A stretch of 64,000 bases of DNA, from NCBI RefSeq assembly GCF_964355755.1, contig NC_092675.1:18738912-18802911 (forward strand). The letters are read 5' to 3'. Source of the stretch: Antedon mediterranea. Its lineage: Eukaryota; Echinodermata; Crinoidea; Comatulida; Antedonidae. Position numbers and translations under genes: made by a program. The notes under the pieces were generated by a model that had not been told where the DNA came from, did not search any database, and saw only the letters and a program-made list of their open reading frames with translations. How positions within the stretch are numbered: the first letter of the stretch is position 1; the number at the start of each line of letters is the position of its first letter. This document shows, piece after piece, positions 12,788-24,767 of the stretch.

Positions 12788-13867
12788 TGTAAGGATGTGG
12801 ACGACAACACAAAAGGAAAAACACGCTTTTTCTCACTTTTACCACGGTCCGGTGGTGTATTTGGTTTTAATTTGTTTTTAGCATAACAATAGAGATCAGT
12901 ATGGTCCTGAAAACCACAAAATAAATACAATGAGAAACAAAAGTAAATAATATTCTAAAATACAAGCCAATTCTTAGTAACGACCTCAACTTAACAGGCG
13001 ACTCTAATAAAAAGGATTCTCTCTGAGGACTGCGACTATTACGTCAAACGGCACGTCTACCTAAACAGCCTCTGTATACTTTGTTAGAGTATACAAATAC
13101 CTAATTAATTACCTACACAATTGCATCATAAGTGCCTGAATATTACTATTATATTACTAGAATAAATGCATGTTGGAATTTACTCACACTATTTGAATAC
13201 TAAACTTAGTCTATTCATTGAATCAAGGAGTTATAATCTTAGGTTTGTGTAAAATATATAAATAACAAATCCATGGGCGCAGCCATTTTGTATGACAAAT
13301 AGAGGGCGCACTACATGACGATCTATCACGAGCATGGTAGCCTCGTGTGTACAAATTAATCAAGTGTGAACTGTAGGATGAACTATTTTATACAAACTGT
13401 TAACTAGAAACTATCTTCTATAAACTAAACATTACTAAATCTATCTAAACATATTTTGTTAATACAAAGAAGGTTTATCACAAAAGTATAATTATATTAT
13501 AACATTATATGGCATAAAATCCTAGTTCAAAGATTGTAACACAATACTATTCAATAGGCTTCCTAACTGCACATTCCATGAGTCAAGGTTAACCCAAAAC
13601 AAATGTCTAGGCCTATGAATGCAATCATCTTAAAATACAACATTAATGTTTCTTAAACATAACAGAATCTTATAAATGTATAACAAAGTAATATATGTAA
13701 AAAGTAGAGTAATTACCTTTTAATCAGATCTTTAATTAAGTAAGAGACAAAACTATCTGCTTCCTTGACCGGTTCATGAATACAAAAGAAAGCAAATCAT
13801 TTGAAAAAGACTGTTACAATTATAGGGGGCAGTATTTAATTATCACATGATTAGATTAATCCCCACA
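12788..13867 (-). repeat. 5' LTR
   Basis: This is the 5' LTR because the element reads on the minus strand. It is 1,080 bp and offset by exactly 1,445 bp from the 3' copy with no indel. The three bases ATT separate it from the primer binding site. Confidence 0.92.
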
Positions 13868-14619
13868 TATATAAATATTATCGCTTTACAATTCACATGA
13901 TATGATTATATAAAAAGGCACTTGAAATAACACATTATTAAAGCTATCATAAGAACATTGTAAACAGGAAGAAAAACAACTAAAACTAGTTTTGAAAAGA
14001 TTTATACTCATTTGTATTTACTATTTTGCTGATGTATGTTGCCATTCATTTTATTTAGTGCTGTGTTATTCACAAACAGGAATACGTAAACATTACATTG
14101 TCAGAGTACAAAATAAAATAACGTCTTAATCGCCAGGGAAACAGACCTCTTTAAGCTGAACGAGCTTAATTTGTAAAAAGCTGTTTCGTTTGTTCAAAGA
14201 TGTTTTATGATTACCCTGTTTCCTACACAATTTAGTTAAATTAAAACAAATTGTTAAGGGTTATTGAATTTATACATGATTTCTGTCGTTTTACATTTTA
14301 TCTTTTTGTATAGCATTGATATTAATATCGTTATTTGAGCTTGATCATTTTTCATGATACTTAAATAGCCCGTAGTCTACAATTAACAGTAACTAACTGT
14401 TGCAACAATTATTTTAATGCTTTTAGATTTTCAAGCAATTCATTTTGAATAAATCACCCTAGAATTCTTAACCCTTTATTAAAAAAGAAGTCAAATGCAG
14501 TAATTGAAATGCAAATCTAAGGAATGAGATCAAGAAGGCCTGGGCAAAAAAAGGGAAATTAACGAATTGCATATAAATCATTAATTGAATTACAGCATTC
14601 GCCCTTTTTTCTACTAAGT

Positions 14620-14765
14620 AACACTCTCCACTGTCAAACTTGATGTGACAAACAAATGTGATGTGCCCATGGACATGATGATATCATATCTCTATCATAC
14701 TTGGGCATAGCACTACCATATTTGGGCACATCTACTAGTTCGATGGCGTAGACATACAGTAGCTT
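14620..14765. mobile_element. Diverged MITE family A copy
   Basis: It shares ACTGTCAAACTTGATGTGACA, the GTGATGTGCCCATGGACATGATG stretch (in part) and GGCGTAGACAT with the clearer copies at 40,364 and 47,090. The terminal inverted repeats are eroded. Confidence 0.4.
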
Positions 14766-15865
14766 AAGTCGGGTAGCAGGAATCAATTGTATAATAGTGT
14801 CTATGACAATTTTAATTATATATGTCTGCTGACAGGTTGGATTCCAAAAGATATCGTTTATTCATACGTTTGTAATGAGATAAACCCACACAAGTTCCAA
14901 GATATAGATATTTAAATAATGGGGTAACATACAGTGATACAGAATCGAGCAATCATTGTTGGTCTCCCAAGTATCCGTGATGACGAAAAGATGTGGCAGC
15001 CTTTCAAACATGCATTAAAAACAAATAAGCATAATGAGCCAAATATCAATGTTGTCTACACATTTGAAATAAGACTAAAAATAATTTTGTTCGTGTCAAA
15101 AGTGTAGCGATATGTGATATATTTCACCAGTGTACAATAAAAATAAAGAATATCAACGTATATGAACGTAAGCTGTTCTTTAATTTCGACTATGTACAGT
15201 ATTATTTTTTATAAATTAAAAGCATAATTATTTAACGGTCTGTGTTTGTATATAGGCCTAGATTTGATTTCATTTTGTATTGTGTTCTTTTAAAGTTTTA
15301 AAAGTATAATCAAAGTAATAATGTGGAGTATGGGATGAATTAGACTCACTTAATTCACAATATATAATTTAAATTTGAAAGCTGATTTTTGATGTCTTTG
15401 AAATGAACGACTTAATGGGGAGTCTGTAATATTTTCATACTGTTAGGCACTCGATAAAAGAGATATTTCTAACACCACCTTACAAGCTAAGTGTGATGAC
15501 TTATCTTGTTTTCACCGATTACATAGAGAATATTACGATAAATGTACACATTTTATAATTTGTTTTGCTTATTTCTAATCCAAATGAAAAAGTATGCAAT
15601 TTGAATTCTGATACATTAATCCACTAAATACATTTACGTTTCTCCGAATTGTAAACAAATTTCAGATATTTAAAAACATGACTAGATAGGTACACGGACT
15701 ATTTTTTTTTCAGTAGTTCAACCCGATGTTACCATTGTGATTCATCAGAAAATAAAACGGTATGGACATATAATATATACATAGTGTTTAATTTAGCGCA
15801 AAAATAACTTTCTTAAATTAAAAAAAAATCAGCCAAAAACGTAATATTCAAGTTCCAATATATTC

Positions 15866-16060
15866 ATTCATTCATTTAATCTTTTATTTATAAACCTCTG
15901 GTCCATAGAAAGTAAAAAATACATATAAATGAAATAAAATAAACAAGACTAATTACTAATACTCATCTCAGGATGACATTCACCCTGGAGAGCATCTTCG
16001 ACTTAACTAAGACGTTGCTTATAATCGTTGAGACTAAAACATTATATATATATATATATT
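15866..16060 (-). repeat. Dispersed repeat, second copy at 45,925-46,115
   Basis: Both copies share AATCTTTTATTT, GGTCCATAG or AGTCCATAG, a run of A-rich DNA, then TACTCATCTCA.GATGACATTC and CTGGAGAGCATCTT in the same order and orientation. The ATTCATTCATTC start looks like a reversed LINE tail, so the element probably reads on the minus strand. Confidence 0.6.
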
Positions 16061-16712
16061 TAACCACGCTGATAATGTTTTTTAAGATTTCACGCCCTGA
16101 AGGAAACAGCCACGAGGATCTTACAGTATAGTCTTTGTTAGTGCATACTTACAAACTTAAAAACAGGTGATAAATAAGAAGAACTTATCGTTCTATGCAT
16201 ACTATCATAAATCCCATGTTTGTACAAAAACCTTATACATTATTTGTGATTGGAAATCAGATTGCGTCAATGTCAAAACAAGATTTAGTACAAGACAATT
16301 TAGTGTCTAAATATAATTGCCCGTATTATTTGAATAGCCTCACTTTACTATCCATCCAATGCTTCAATAAAACCTTTAATATCCTCATAATATAAGTAAT
16401 CTAGATAAGATATATCGACAACGTACACACATTAAAATAAACCTACTGATGTTAAACATGTGTTTGTATTAGACATAGCAATAATTGTAAATCATAAACA
16501 ACTACATTGTATGGATCAAAATGCATTACCAATCCTAAATATCAAACGGAAATGGCAAAATTTAATGGTGTGAATTCAAATCCATAGTTCAACACTTTCT
16601 TGATTCATAGGTGACAGATGTCAGAAATCTTCAACATCTAAGTGACATTTTAACAAGGAACCCATTTTTTTGTTTTAAATAAAAGAGAAGGTAAGAATAA
16701 GTTATGCAATAA

Positions 16713-16786
16713 ATATTTGATTTATGAAATATAATACATTGGAATGTTATGGTAAAATTTGTCATAAAGGTTAGTTGGTGCAAAAA
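16713..16786 (+). repeat. Left copy of a direct repeat flanking the LINE
   Basis: It matches 20,142-20,241 (shared TAATACATTGGAAT, then TTATGGTAA, then AATTTGTCATAAAG) with about five substitutions and a gap of roughly 27 bases. Confidence 0.7.
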
Positions 16787-19700
16787 GATAAGAATAACAC
16801 AATACATCTTCCTCCTTGATTTTCTCATGATTTTTGATTTTTTTGCTGTTGTTTTGTTAACTTTTTGATGTCGTATTGTGTTATGTCTGTAATTTTGCTG
16901 TTGTTTAGTGGATTTAATCATTGCTTTTTTTCCGGACATTTCGATTCATTTCCTGATTTTCATCTTATTTTCGATGAAATCTGCTAGGCCTAGGCCTATG
17001 CCGGACCAAGCCTGCTCTACTTGCTCTACTAACAGTTGTATGCCTTGCTGTTCTCAACTCACGCCTGGTAGCACTAACAGCTGGATTCCTACCAGGCCTA
17101 GGCTTCGGCCTAGCAAGAGAGGAAGACGTGGTGGTTCTCATATTCATCGACGTATACCAGTGAGAATTAGTTATTATGCTTCTTTGCCTAACTCTAATAA
17201 AAGAAGAAAAAATTTTACTCATTTTCTGCATCGACAACTGATAAACATCCCATTATCAAATAATGTGGGTGCCAAGGATAGACCATCTTCTTGCCAACTA
17301 CCTTTGTTTTTACTTACCAATGCTCAATCACTTTGCAATAAACATGATGAATTGAGTTTGTTATTAAACACCCAAGGGGTTGATGTCGGAGTATTTACTG
17401 AATCCTGGTATGGACCTCATATATGTAATGCTCAAATTCATGTTCAAGGATATTCTTTTTTTGGCAAATGTAGAGAGGATCGACGTGGAGGCGGTGTGGC
17501 AATTTATGTGAAGGATAACATTGATTGTGCAATCCTTGACATCCCTGTACCACCTGAATTGGAAGTCATTTGGATAAACTTAAAATGTTCTCGTCTACCA
17601 AGAGGAATGTCATCAATCGTTGTTTGTGCTATCTACATCACAACAGACTCCCCATATCAACTTCTTCTTGAGCGGCATATTTGTGAAACGATAGACCTTA
17701 TTCGTTCTAGATCACTTCAGACTGGTTTTTGCATTATGGGCGATTTCAACAGAATGAACATTAACTACATTTTACGTAATAACTGTTTAAAACAAATTGT
17801 TAATTTTCCAACCCGTGAACTTGCTACATTAGACCTCATCTTGACTAATTTTGAAACTAAATACCATACCCCAGAAGCGATGTCTCCTCTTGGTTTTAGT
17901 GACCACATCTGTATTTTATGGAAACCTAAAGTTCAAGCTATCAAAAATGTTGTCAAATCTATAAGTGTTCGTCCCTTATATGATACCAGAATAAGATCGT
18001 TTGGCACCTGGATTGTATCTCAGAATTGGAATGATATTTATAGCTGCATTTCTACACAGAGTAAAGTTGATGCTTTCTATTACAAACTGATCACTGCTAT
18101 TAATAAGTTTTTCCCGTTGAAAAATATTAAAACGCACAATACTGATAAACCTTGGCTAACACAAAATATCAGAAATTCTATTTCTGAACGCCAAAAAGCG
18201 TTTAAATCCAATAACTTAACCCATTGGAAAGCTTGCAGAAACAAAGTCAAGAGGGAAATCATTAAAGCTAAAGTAAAATTTAATGTAGATAGAGTTAGAC
18301 ACCTGCAAAAAACTGACCCAGGTAAATGGCACCAACAGGTCAGAGTTATGACAAACACTAAGAAAATTGATCTCAATATACCAGTTCCTGAAATCTCTCC
18401 ATTGGATCATAAATCCATTGCTAATGTCATCAATGACTTGTTTACTAACATTAGTGCTCACATCCCTTTTCTAAATAAAACTCAACTCCCTGCATTCCTT
18501 CCCTCTGACAAACCTGCACCTAAACTTCATCCTTGGGATATTTATAAAAAATTAAGATCTATTAAAGAAAACAAGGCCTGCGGACCAGATTTGGTCCCAC
18601 CCAAAATTGTTAAATTATTTGCCATGGAGTTTTGTGAACCACTTTGTGATATACTCAACTGTTCTTTTTCTGAAGGCATTGTCCCTTCTCAGTGGAAAAA
18701 GGCAGTTGTAGTCCCTGTGCCCAAGGTTCAGCCTCCTACTATTGACAAACTCAGACCTATCTCCATTACTTCTGTGTTTGCCAAAGTAGCTGAGGAGTTT
18801 ATCACTGACTGGATCTTACAAGATATAAGTTCAAAAATCGATGTTAACCAGTTTGGAAATGTTAAGGGTTTGTCTACTGCTCATTACCTGACCCACTTGG
18901 TGCATTATCTCTGTCAAGGTGCTGAGAATAAGCACAATGTTGGTACCATGGTTCTTACTGATTTCTCCAAGGCCTTTGATCTTATCGACCATACCATCCT
19001 TGTTAATAAGATCATTGATATTGGTGTCAGGGGGGCTTTGGTACCATGGTTGTGTGATTTTCTTTTTATGCGTATGCAGTGTGTCAAATATAATGGTACC
19101 TTATCTAATTACTCTTACTTAAAAGCTGGTGTCCCACAGGGAACCAAGTTAGGCCCTTTATGTTTCCAGATCATGATCAACGATGCTGGTACAAATGCTA
19201 AAACTAAGTATCTGAAATATGTAGATGATCTTACATTTTGTGAAAATCGTAAGCTCTCATTGCCTGGTTTTTTACAAGATGATCTTAATTCTTTTTTCCG
19301 CTGGTGTAACGACAACTGTTTAGTGCTTAACCCCAAAAAATGTCAGGCCCTTAAGGTGTGTTTCAGTTCTACCCAACCTTCACACGTTGACATACACTTG
19401 GGAACTGATAAGCTCCAATATGTTAATAAAGCCAAGATCCTGGGAGTTTTTTTTCAAGACAACCTTAAATGGGACTGTCATATTGATTCCATCATCACTA
19501 AAGCTTCCAGGAAACTTTTCTTTTTACGATCACTAAAACGATTTGGTTTTAACATTGAAGAGCTTAAATTGACCTTTTGTGGTTACATTAGACCAGTTGT
19601 TGAGTATGCTGATGTTGTTTGGCATTCTGGCCTGTCTAGTAGATTAAGCGATTGTATTGAAAATGTTCAAAAGAGGGCTTGCCGTATAATGTTAGGCAAT

Positions 19701-20141
19701 GATTACTTTTCTTACTCTGGTGCCCTTGAATTTCTTAAATTAGAGACTTTGGCTCAAAGAAGGGTGGAGCATTGTCGCAAGTTCGCTGAGTATCTCCCCA
19801 AAATTAAACAAACAGCTGATTTAATCCCACCGACCAGACATAGCTGTCATGGTAGGAATTTAAGAAATAAAAACAAAATTACCCAGCTAGCGTCTAAAAC
19901 ATCCAGATTTACCAATAGCCCTATACCCTACTTCATCAAATTACTGAATTCTTAATTTTCTCCCCTGCTAGTTTGCGACTGCTCTCCCCTTCTTTGTTGT
20001 TTTTTTTGTTTTCATATTTTTTATATATATTTATATTTTTGATATGACATGTATTTTACACGCAATTTGGCTCTTAGCCACGAGTTGTAATTTTGGTCAA
20101 TTTTTTGATATTTGAAATAAAAGTGAATAATAATAATAAAC
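16787..20141 (+). mobile_element. Apparently full-length non-LTR retrotransposon (CR1/Jockey-like clade)
   Basis: One long open frame (16,908-19,955) with endonuclease then reverse transcriptase is followed by a short 3' UTR, AAATAAAAGTGAATAATAA and a (TAA)n-type tail ending near 20,140. The 5' boundary is inferred from where the flanking repeat stops. No separate ORF1 was found upstream. Confidence 0.8.
16908..19955 (+). CDS. LINE polyprotein: AP endonuclease plus reverse transcriptase
   Basis: 1,015 aa, uninterrupted. The N-terminal part (about 23-110) is basic and Cys-rich (CSTCSTNSCMPCC), then Arg/Lys-rich, and may bind nucleic acid. The apurinic-type endonuclease spans about 134-340: LTNAQS with N138, E165 in TESW, GDFN at 278-281 and SDH at 331-333, all expected active-site positions. 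The reverse transcriptase spans about 590-860: LRPISI at 616-621, FSKAFD at 686-691, GVPQGT at 741-746 and the catalytic YVDD at 771-774. The C-terminal tail resembles that of CR1/L2/Jockey-group elements. The first Met (16,908) may be upstream of the true start; Met23 precedes the basic region and is an alternative. The lack of stops suggests recent activity. Confidence 0.93.
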   Translation: MDLIIAFFPDISIHFLIFILFSMKSARPRPMPDQACSTCSTNSCMPCCSQLTPGSTNSWIPTRPRLRPSKRGRRGGSHIHRRIPVRISYYASLPNSNKRRKNFTHFLHRQLINIPLSNNVGAKDRPSSCQLPLFLLTNAQSLCNKHDELSLLLNTQGVDVGVFTESWYGPHICNAQIHVQGYSFFGKCREDRRGGGVAIYVKDNIDCAILDIPVPPELEVIWINLKCSRLPRGMSSIVVCAIYITTDSPYQLLLERHICETIDLIRSRSLQTGFCIMGDFNRMNINYILRNNCLKQIVNFPTRELATLDLILTNFETKYHTPEAMSPLGFSDHICILWKPKVQAIKNVVKSISVRPLYDTRIRSFGTWIVSQNWNDIYSCISTQSKVDAFYYKLITAINKFFPLKNIKTHNTDKPWLTQNIRNSISERQKAFKSNNLTHWKACRNKVKREIIKAKVKFNVDRVRHLQKTDPGKWHQQVRVMTNTKKIDLNIPVPEISPLDHKSIANVINDLFTNISAHIPFLNKTQLPAFLPSDKPAPKLHPWDIYKKLRSIKENKACGPDLVPPKIVKLFAMEFCEPLCDILNCSFSEGIVPSQWKKAVVVPVPKVQPPTIDKLRPISITSVFAKVAEEFITDWILQDISSKIDVNQFGNVKGLSTAHYLTHLVHYLCQGAENKHNVGTMVLTDFSKAFDLIDHTILVNKIIDIGVRGALVPWLCDFLFMRMQCVKYNGTLSNYSYLKAGVPQGTKLGPLCFQIMINDAGTNAKTKYLKYVDDLTFCENRKLSLPGFLQDDLNSFFRWCNDNCLVLNPKKCQALKVCFSSTQPSHVDIHLGTDKLQYVNKAKILGVFFQDNLKWDCHIDSIITKASRKLFFLRSLKRFGFNIEELKLTFCGYIRPVVEYADVVWHSGLSSRLSDCIENVQKRACRIMLGNDYFSYSGALEFLKLETLAQRRVEHCRKFAEYLPKIKQTADLIPPTRHSCHGRNLRNKNKITQLASKTSRFTNSPIPYFIKLLNS

Positions 20142-20241
20142 ATATTTGATATATGAAATGTAATACATTGGAATATTATGGTAACAATGACTATATTGTT
20201 CACTCAAAGCAAATTTGTCATAAAGTTAGTTTGTGCAAAAA
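20142..20241 (+). repeat. Right copy of the direct repeat flanking the LINE
   Basis: Diverged partner of 16,713-16,786. It carries extra internal sequence (about CAATGACTATATTGTTCACT onward) that the left copy lacks. Confidence 0.7.
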
Positions 20242-21465
20242 CCCTTCATTGACATAACATACTTTTCAATTTATAAAATAGTTGAAATTGTATCCATGAA
20301 TAAACATTGCACTAAATCTTTCAACGTTACGTATTTAATTTCAACGTATGTACAGAAAAGGAGGACATACAATAAGCAAGTTATTTAATATTAATAATTA
20401 AAAAACTTGGACCTACTTTTAGAAATAGCTTTCAATTGTGGAATAATTAATTTTCTTTTACGACAACATCTTTCAAAATCATTTGTTACATAAACGTGCT
20501 AGGTTACACCATAGTTCACATCATCAACATGACTTGTTATCTTCCCTGCCTTACCATCCAGGAGGCATGCATTTCACTCATGACAATTCAATTCAACAAT
20601 ATTCACAATATAATCGGAACCTCGCAGTCTGCCTGTTTATTTCTTTTATAGGTTTGTGTCTACAGTAGGTCTATTTAACTTTCTTTTATGTATTAACTAA
20701 TTGTTTTTTTTTCTCTCTATTCGTGTCTTAATATTACATAAGAACTCTTTATTAGACTGTTCGTCTGTGTTTTAAATATTAGGCCTAAGTGGTAGTGGTT
20801 GTGGTGGTAGTAGAAGTATTATTTAATTCAATAACGCTGATGATTTAACTATTTATTTCCTTCCTAATATTCTAATTTATTTTTACTTATAGGCCTACAT
20901 TGGCTAAAAATCTTCCCTTTTTACTCCTAGTAAAGAATGAACTGTTTTCGATTTGTTTGTTGTATAATAATCAGAGTGGAATGTTCGCACAATTAAAATA
21001 CGTCATCTTTTTTCATCATTATCATATCATTAAATAAATAGATTTAGTAAACCTACCTTTTGTCAATAGCTGATTGCAATAACATATATTTTCCACCAAA
21101 GTGTAAAATTGAGATATTAAACATAATCGCTTAATTTCGTAGGCTTAGTTATCAACATCTAATATTTTTTTCGTTGAAAAGGTCATGCTCTTTAAAATAA
21201 GAGACCTTTCGAAACCATTTTTTCCTTCGGGCCAAAGTAAATTTAATAACTGTAAATTGCCAAGAAATTATACAGTAACAGGTTAGGTTGGTATTAGACT
21301 ATACCATTAATAATCAGCTTTAATTCATGTTTGAAGGAAATGTGCAAGAAGGTTATAATATTAATAATATTTATTCGGCAAAAGTTCTTAAAAGTACAAT
21401 TTACAATTCATCTTGCCAGAAGCAAGTAATAGCATGAGACCAAAAAGAAAACTGATTTTACTAAA
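20242..21465. other. No gene seen
   Basis: AT-rich DNA with several TAGGCCTA octamers. No exon was recognised. Confidence 0.5.
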
Positions 21466-24400
21466 TACTTGATATTTAGGTTTAGATACTGCCCTTACTA
21501 CATACTTTATATTTAGGTTTAGATACTGCTCCTACTCCATACTTGATATTCAGGTTTAGATAGGCCTACTGCTCCTACTCCATACTTGATATTTAGGTTT
21601 AGATACTGCCCTTACTACATACTTGATATTTACGTTTAGATACTGCTCCTACTCCATACTTGATATTTAGGTTTAGATACTGCTCCTACTCCATACTTGA
21701 TATTTAGGTTTAGATACTGCTACTACTCCATACTTGATATTTAGGTTTAGATACTGCTCCTACTCCATACTTGATATTTAGGTTTAGATACTGCTCTTAC
21801 TCCATACTTGATATTTAGGTTTAGGTACTGCTCCTACTCCATACTTGATATTTAGGTTTAGATACTGCTACTACTCCATACTTGATATTTAGGTTTAGAT
21901 ACTGCTCCTACTCCATACTTGATATAGGTTTAGATACTGCTCTTACTCTATACTTGATATTTCGGTTTAGATACTGCTCCTACTCCATACTTGATATTTA
22001 GGTTTAGATACTGCTCCTACTCCATACTTGATATTTAGGTTTAGATACTGCTCCTACTCCATACTTGATATTTAGGTTTAGATACTGCTCTTACTCCATA
22101 CTTGATATTTAGGTTTAGATACTGCTCCTACTCCATACTTGATATTTAGGTTTAAATACTGCTCTTACTCCATACTTGATATTTAGGTTTAGATACTGCT
22201 CCTACTCCATACTTGATATTTAGGTTTAGATACTGCCCTTACTCAATACTTCATATTTAGGTTTAGATACTGCTCCTACTCCATACTTGATATTTAGGTT
22301 TAGATACTGCTCCTACTCCATACTTGATATTTAGGTTTAGATACTGCTCCTACTCCATACTTGATATTTAGGTTTAGATACTGCTCCTACTCCATACTTG
22401 ATATTTAGGTTTAGATACTGCTCCTACTCAATACTTGATATTTAGGTTTAGATACTGCCCTTACTCAATACTTGATATTTAGGTTTAGATACTGCTCCTA
22501 CTCCATACTTGATATTTAGGTTTAGATACTGCTCCTACTCCATACTTGATATTTAGGTTTAGATACTACTCCTACTCCATACTTGATATTTAGATTTAGA
22601 TACTGCTACTACTACATACTTGATATTTAGGTTTAGATACTGCTCCTACTCCATACTTGATATTTAGGTTTAGATACTGCTCCTACTCCATACTTGATAT
22701 TTAGGTTTAGATACTGCTCCTACTCCATACTTGATATTTAGGTTTAGATACTGCTCCTACTCCATACTTGATATTTAGGTTTAGATACTGCCCTTACTAC
22801 GTACTTGATATTTAGGTTTAGATACTGCTCCTACTCCATACTTGATATTTAGGTTTAGATACTGCCCTTACTACGTACTTGTTATTTAGGTTTAGATACT
22901 GCTCCTACTCCATACTTGATATTTAGGTTTAGATACTGCTCCTACTCCATACTTGATATTTAGGTTTAGATACTGCCCTTACTACGTACTTGATATTTAG
23001 GTTTAGATACTGCTCCTACTCCATACTTGATATTTAGGTTTAGATACTGCTCTTACTCCATACTTGATATTTAGGTTTAGATACTGCTCCTACTCCATAC
23101 TTGATATTTAGGTTTAGATACTGCTCCTACTCCATACTTGATATTTAGGTTTAGATACTGCTCCTACTCCATACTTGATATTTAGGTTTAGATACTGCTC
23201 CTACTCCATACTTGATATTTAGGTTTAGATACTGCTCTTACTCCATACTTGATATTTAGGTTTAGATACTGCTCCTACTCCATACTTGATATTTAGGTTT
23301 AGATACTGCTCCTACTCCATACTTGATATTTAGGTTTAGATACTGCTCTTACTCCATACTTGATATTTAGGTTTAGATACTGCTCCTACTCCATACTTGA
23401 TATTTAGGTTTAGATACTGCTCCTACTCCATACTTGATATTTAGGTTTAGCTACTGCTCTTACTCCATACTTGATATTTAGGTTTAGATACTGCTCCTAC
23501 TCCATACTTGATATTTAGGTTTAGATACTGCTCCTACTACATACTTGATATTTAGGTTTAGATACTGCCCTTACTCAATACTTGATATTTAGGTTTAGAT
23601 ACTGCTCCTACTCCATACTTGATATTTAGGTTTAGATACTACTCCTACTCCATACTTGATATTTAGGTTTAGATACTGCTCCTACTCCATACTTGATATT
23701 TAGGTTTATATACTGCCCTTACTACGTACTTGATATTTAGGTTTAGATAATGCACTTACTCCATACTTGATATTTAGGTTTAGATACTGCTCCTACTCCA
23801 TACTTGATATTTAGGTTTAGATACTACTCCTACTCCATACTTGATATTTAGGTTTAGATACTGCTCCTACTCCATACTTGATATTTAGGTTTATATACTG
23901 CCCTTACTACGTACTTGATATTTAGGTTTAGATAATGCACTTACTCCATACTTGATATTTAGGTTTAGATACTGCTCCTACTCTATACTTGATATTCAGG
24001 TTTAGATACTGCTCCTACTCCATACTTGATATTTAGGTTTAGATACTGCCCTTACTTCATACTTGATATTTAGGTTTAGATACTGCCCTTACTCCATACT
24101 TGATATTTAGGTTTAGATACTGCACTTACTCCATACTTGATATTCAGGTTTAAATACTGCTCCTACTCCATACTTGATATTTAGGTTTAAATACTGCCCT
24201 TACTCCATACTTGACATTTAGGTTTAGATACTGCTCCTACTCCATACTTGATATTTAGGTTTAGATACTGCCCTTACTACATACTTGTTATTTAGGTTTA
24301 GATACTGCTCTTACTCCATACTTGATATTTAGGTTTAGATACTGCTCCTACTCCATACTTGATATTTAGGTTTAGATACTGCCCTTACTCAATACTTGTT

Positions 24401-24767
24401 ATTTAGGTTTAGATACTGCTCCTACTCCATACTTGATATTTAGGTTTAGATACTGCCCTTACTCAATACTTGATATTTAGGTTTAGATACTGCTCCTACT
24501 CCATACTTGATATTCAGGTTTAGATACTGCTCCTACTCCATACTTGATATTTAGGTTTAGATACTGCTCCCACTCCATACTTGATATTTAGGTTTAGATA
24601 CTGCCCTTACTACATACTTGTTATTTACGTTTAGATACTGCTCCTATTCCATACTTGATATTTAGGTTTAGATACTGCTCCCACTCCATACTTGATATTA
24701 AGGTTTAGATACTGCTCTTACTCCATATTTGATACTTAGGTTTAGATACTGCTCTTACTCCATACTT
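21466..24767. repeat. 37-bp satellite array, about 89 copies
   Basis: A near-perfect head-to-tail array. Each 37-bp unit contains TACTTGATATTTAGGTTTAG followed by ATACTGCTCCTACTCCA. Variants recur (CCCTTACTACGTACT, ATAATGCACTTACTCC, TACTACTCC), which shows local amplification. No long ORF crosses it. The right edge decays into CATACTTTTTGAAAAA. Confidence 0.97.

Larger units (their letters stand above)
11343..13867 (-). mobile_element. Non-autonomous LTR retrotransposon (short internal region, gypsy-like)
   Basis: Two 1,080-bp direct repeats (11,343-12,422 and 12,788-13,867), with no difference noticed by eye, flank only 365 bp. Read on the minus strand, each LTR starts TGTGGGGATTAATC and ends CATCCTTACA, the usual TG...CA boundary. 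A primer binding site and a purine tract sit exactly inside the LTRs, and TATATA flanks both ends (possible 5-6 bp target duplication, though the site is low complexity). No reverse transcriptase, protease or integrase is encoded, so mobility would need enzymes from a partner element. LTR identity implies recent insertion, or gene conversion between the LTRs. Its size class is between TRIM and LARD elements. Confidence 0.93.
13868..16712. other. Repeat-bearing non-coding DNA
   Basis: No gene seen. It contains a diverged MITE family A copy (about 14,620-14,765) and a LINE tail fragment (15,866-16,060). Confidence 0.5.

Noticed and set aside
16631-16939. 102-aa minus-strand frame before the LINE
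   Set aside because: It overlaps the LINE start, is low complexity (Lys/Phe-rich) and matches no family.
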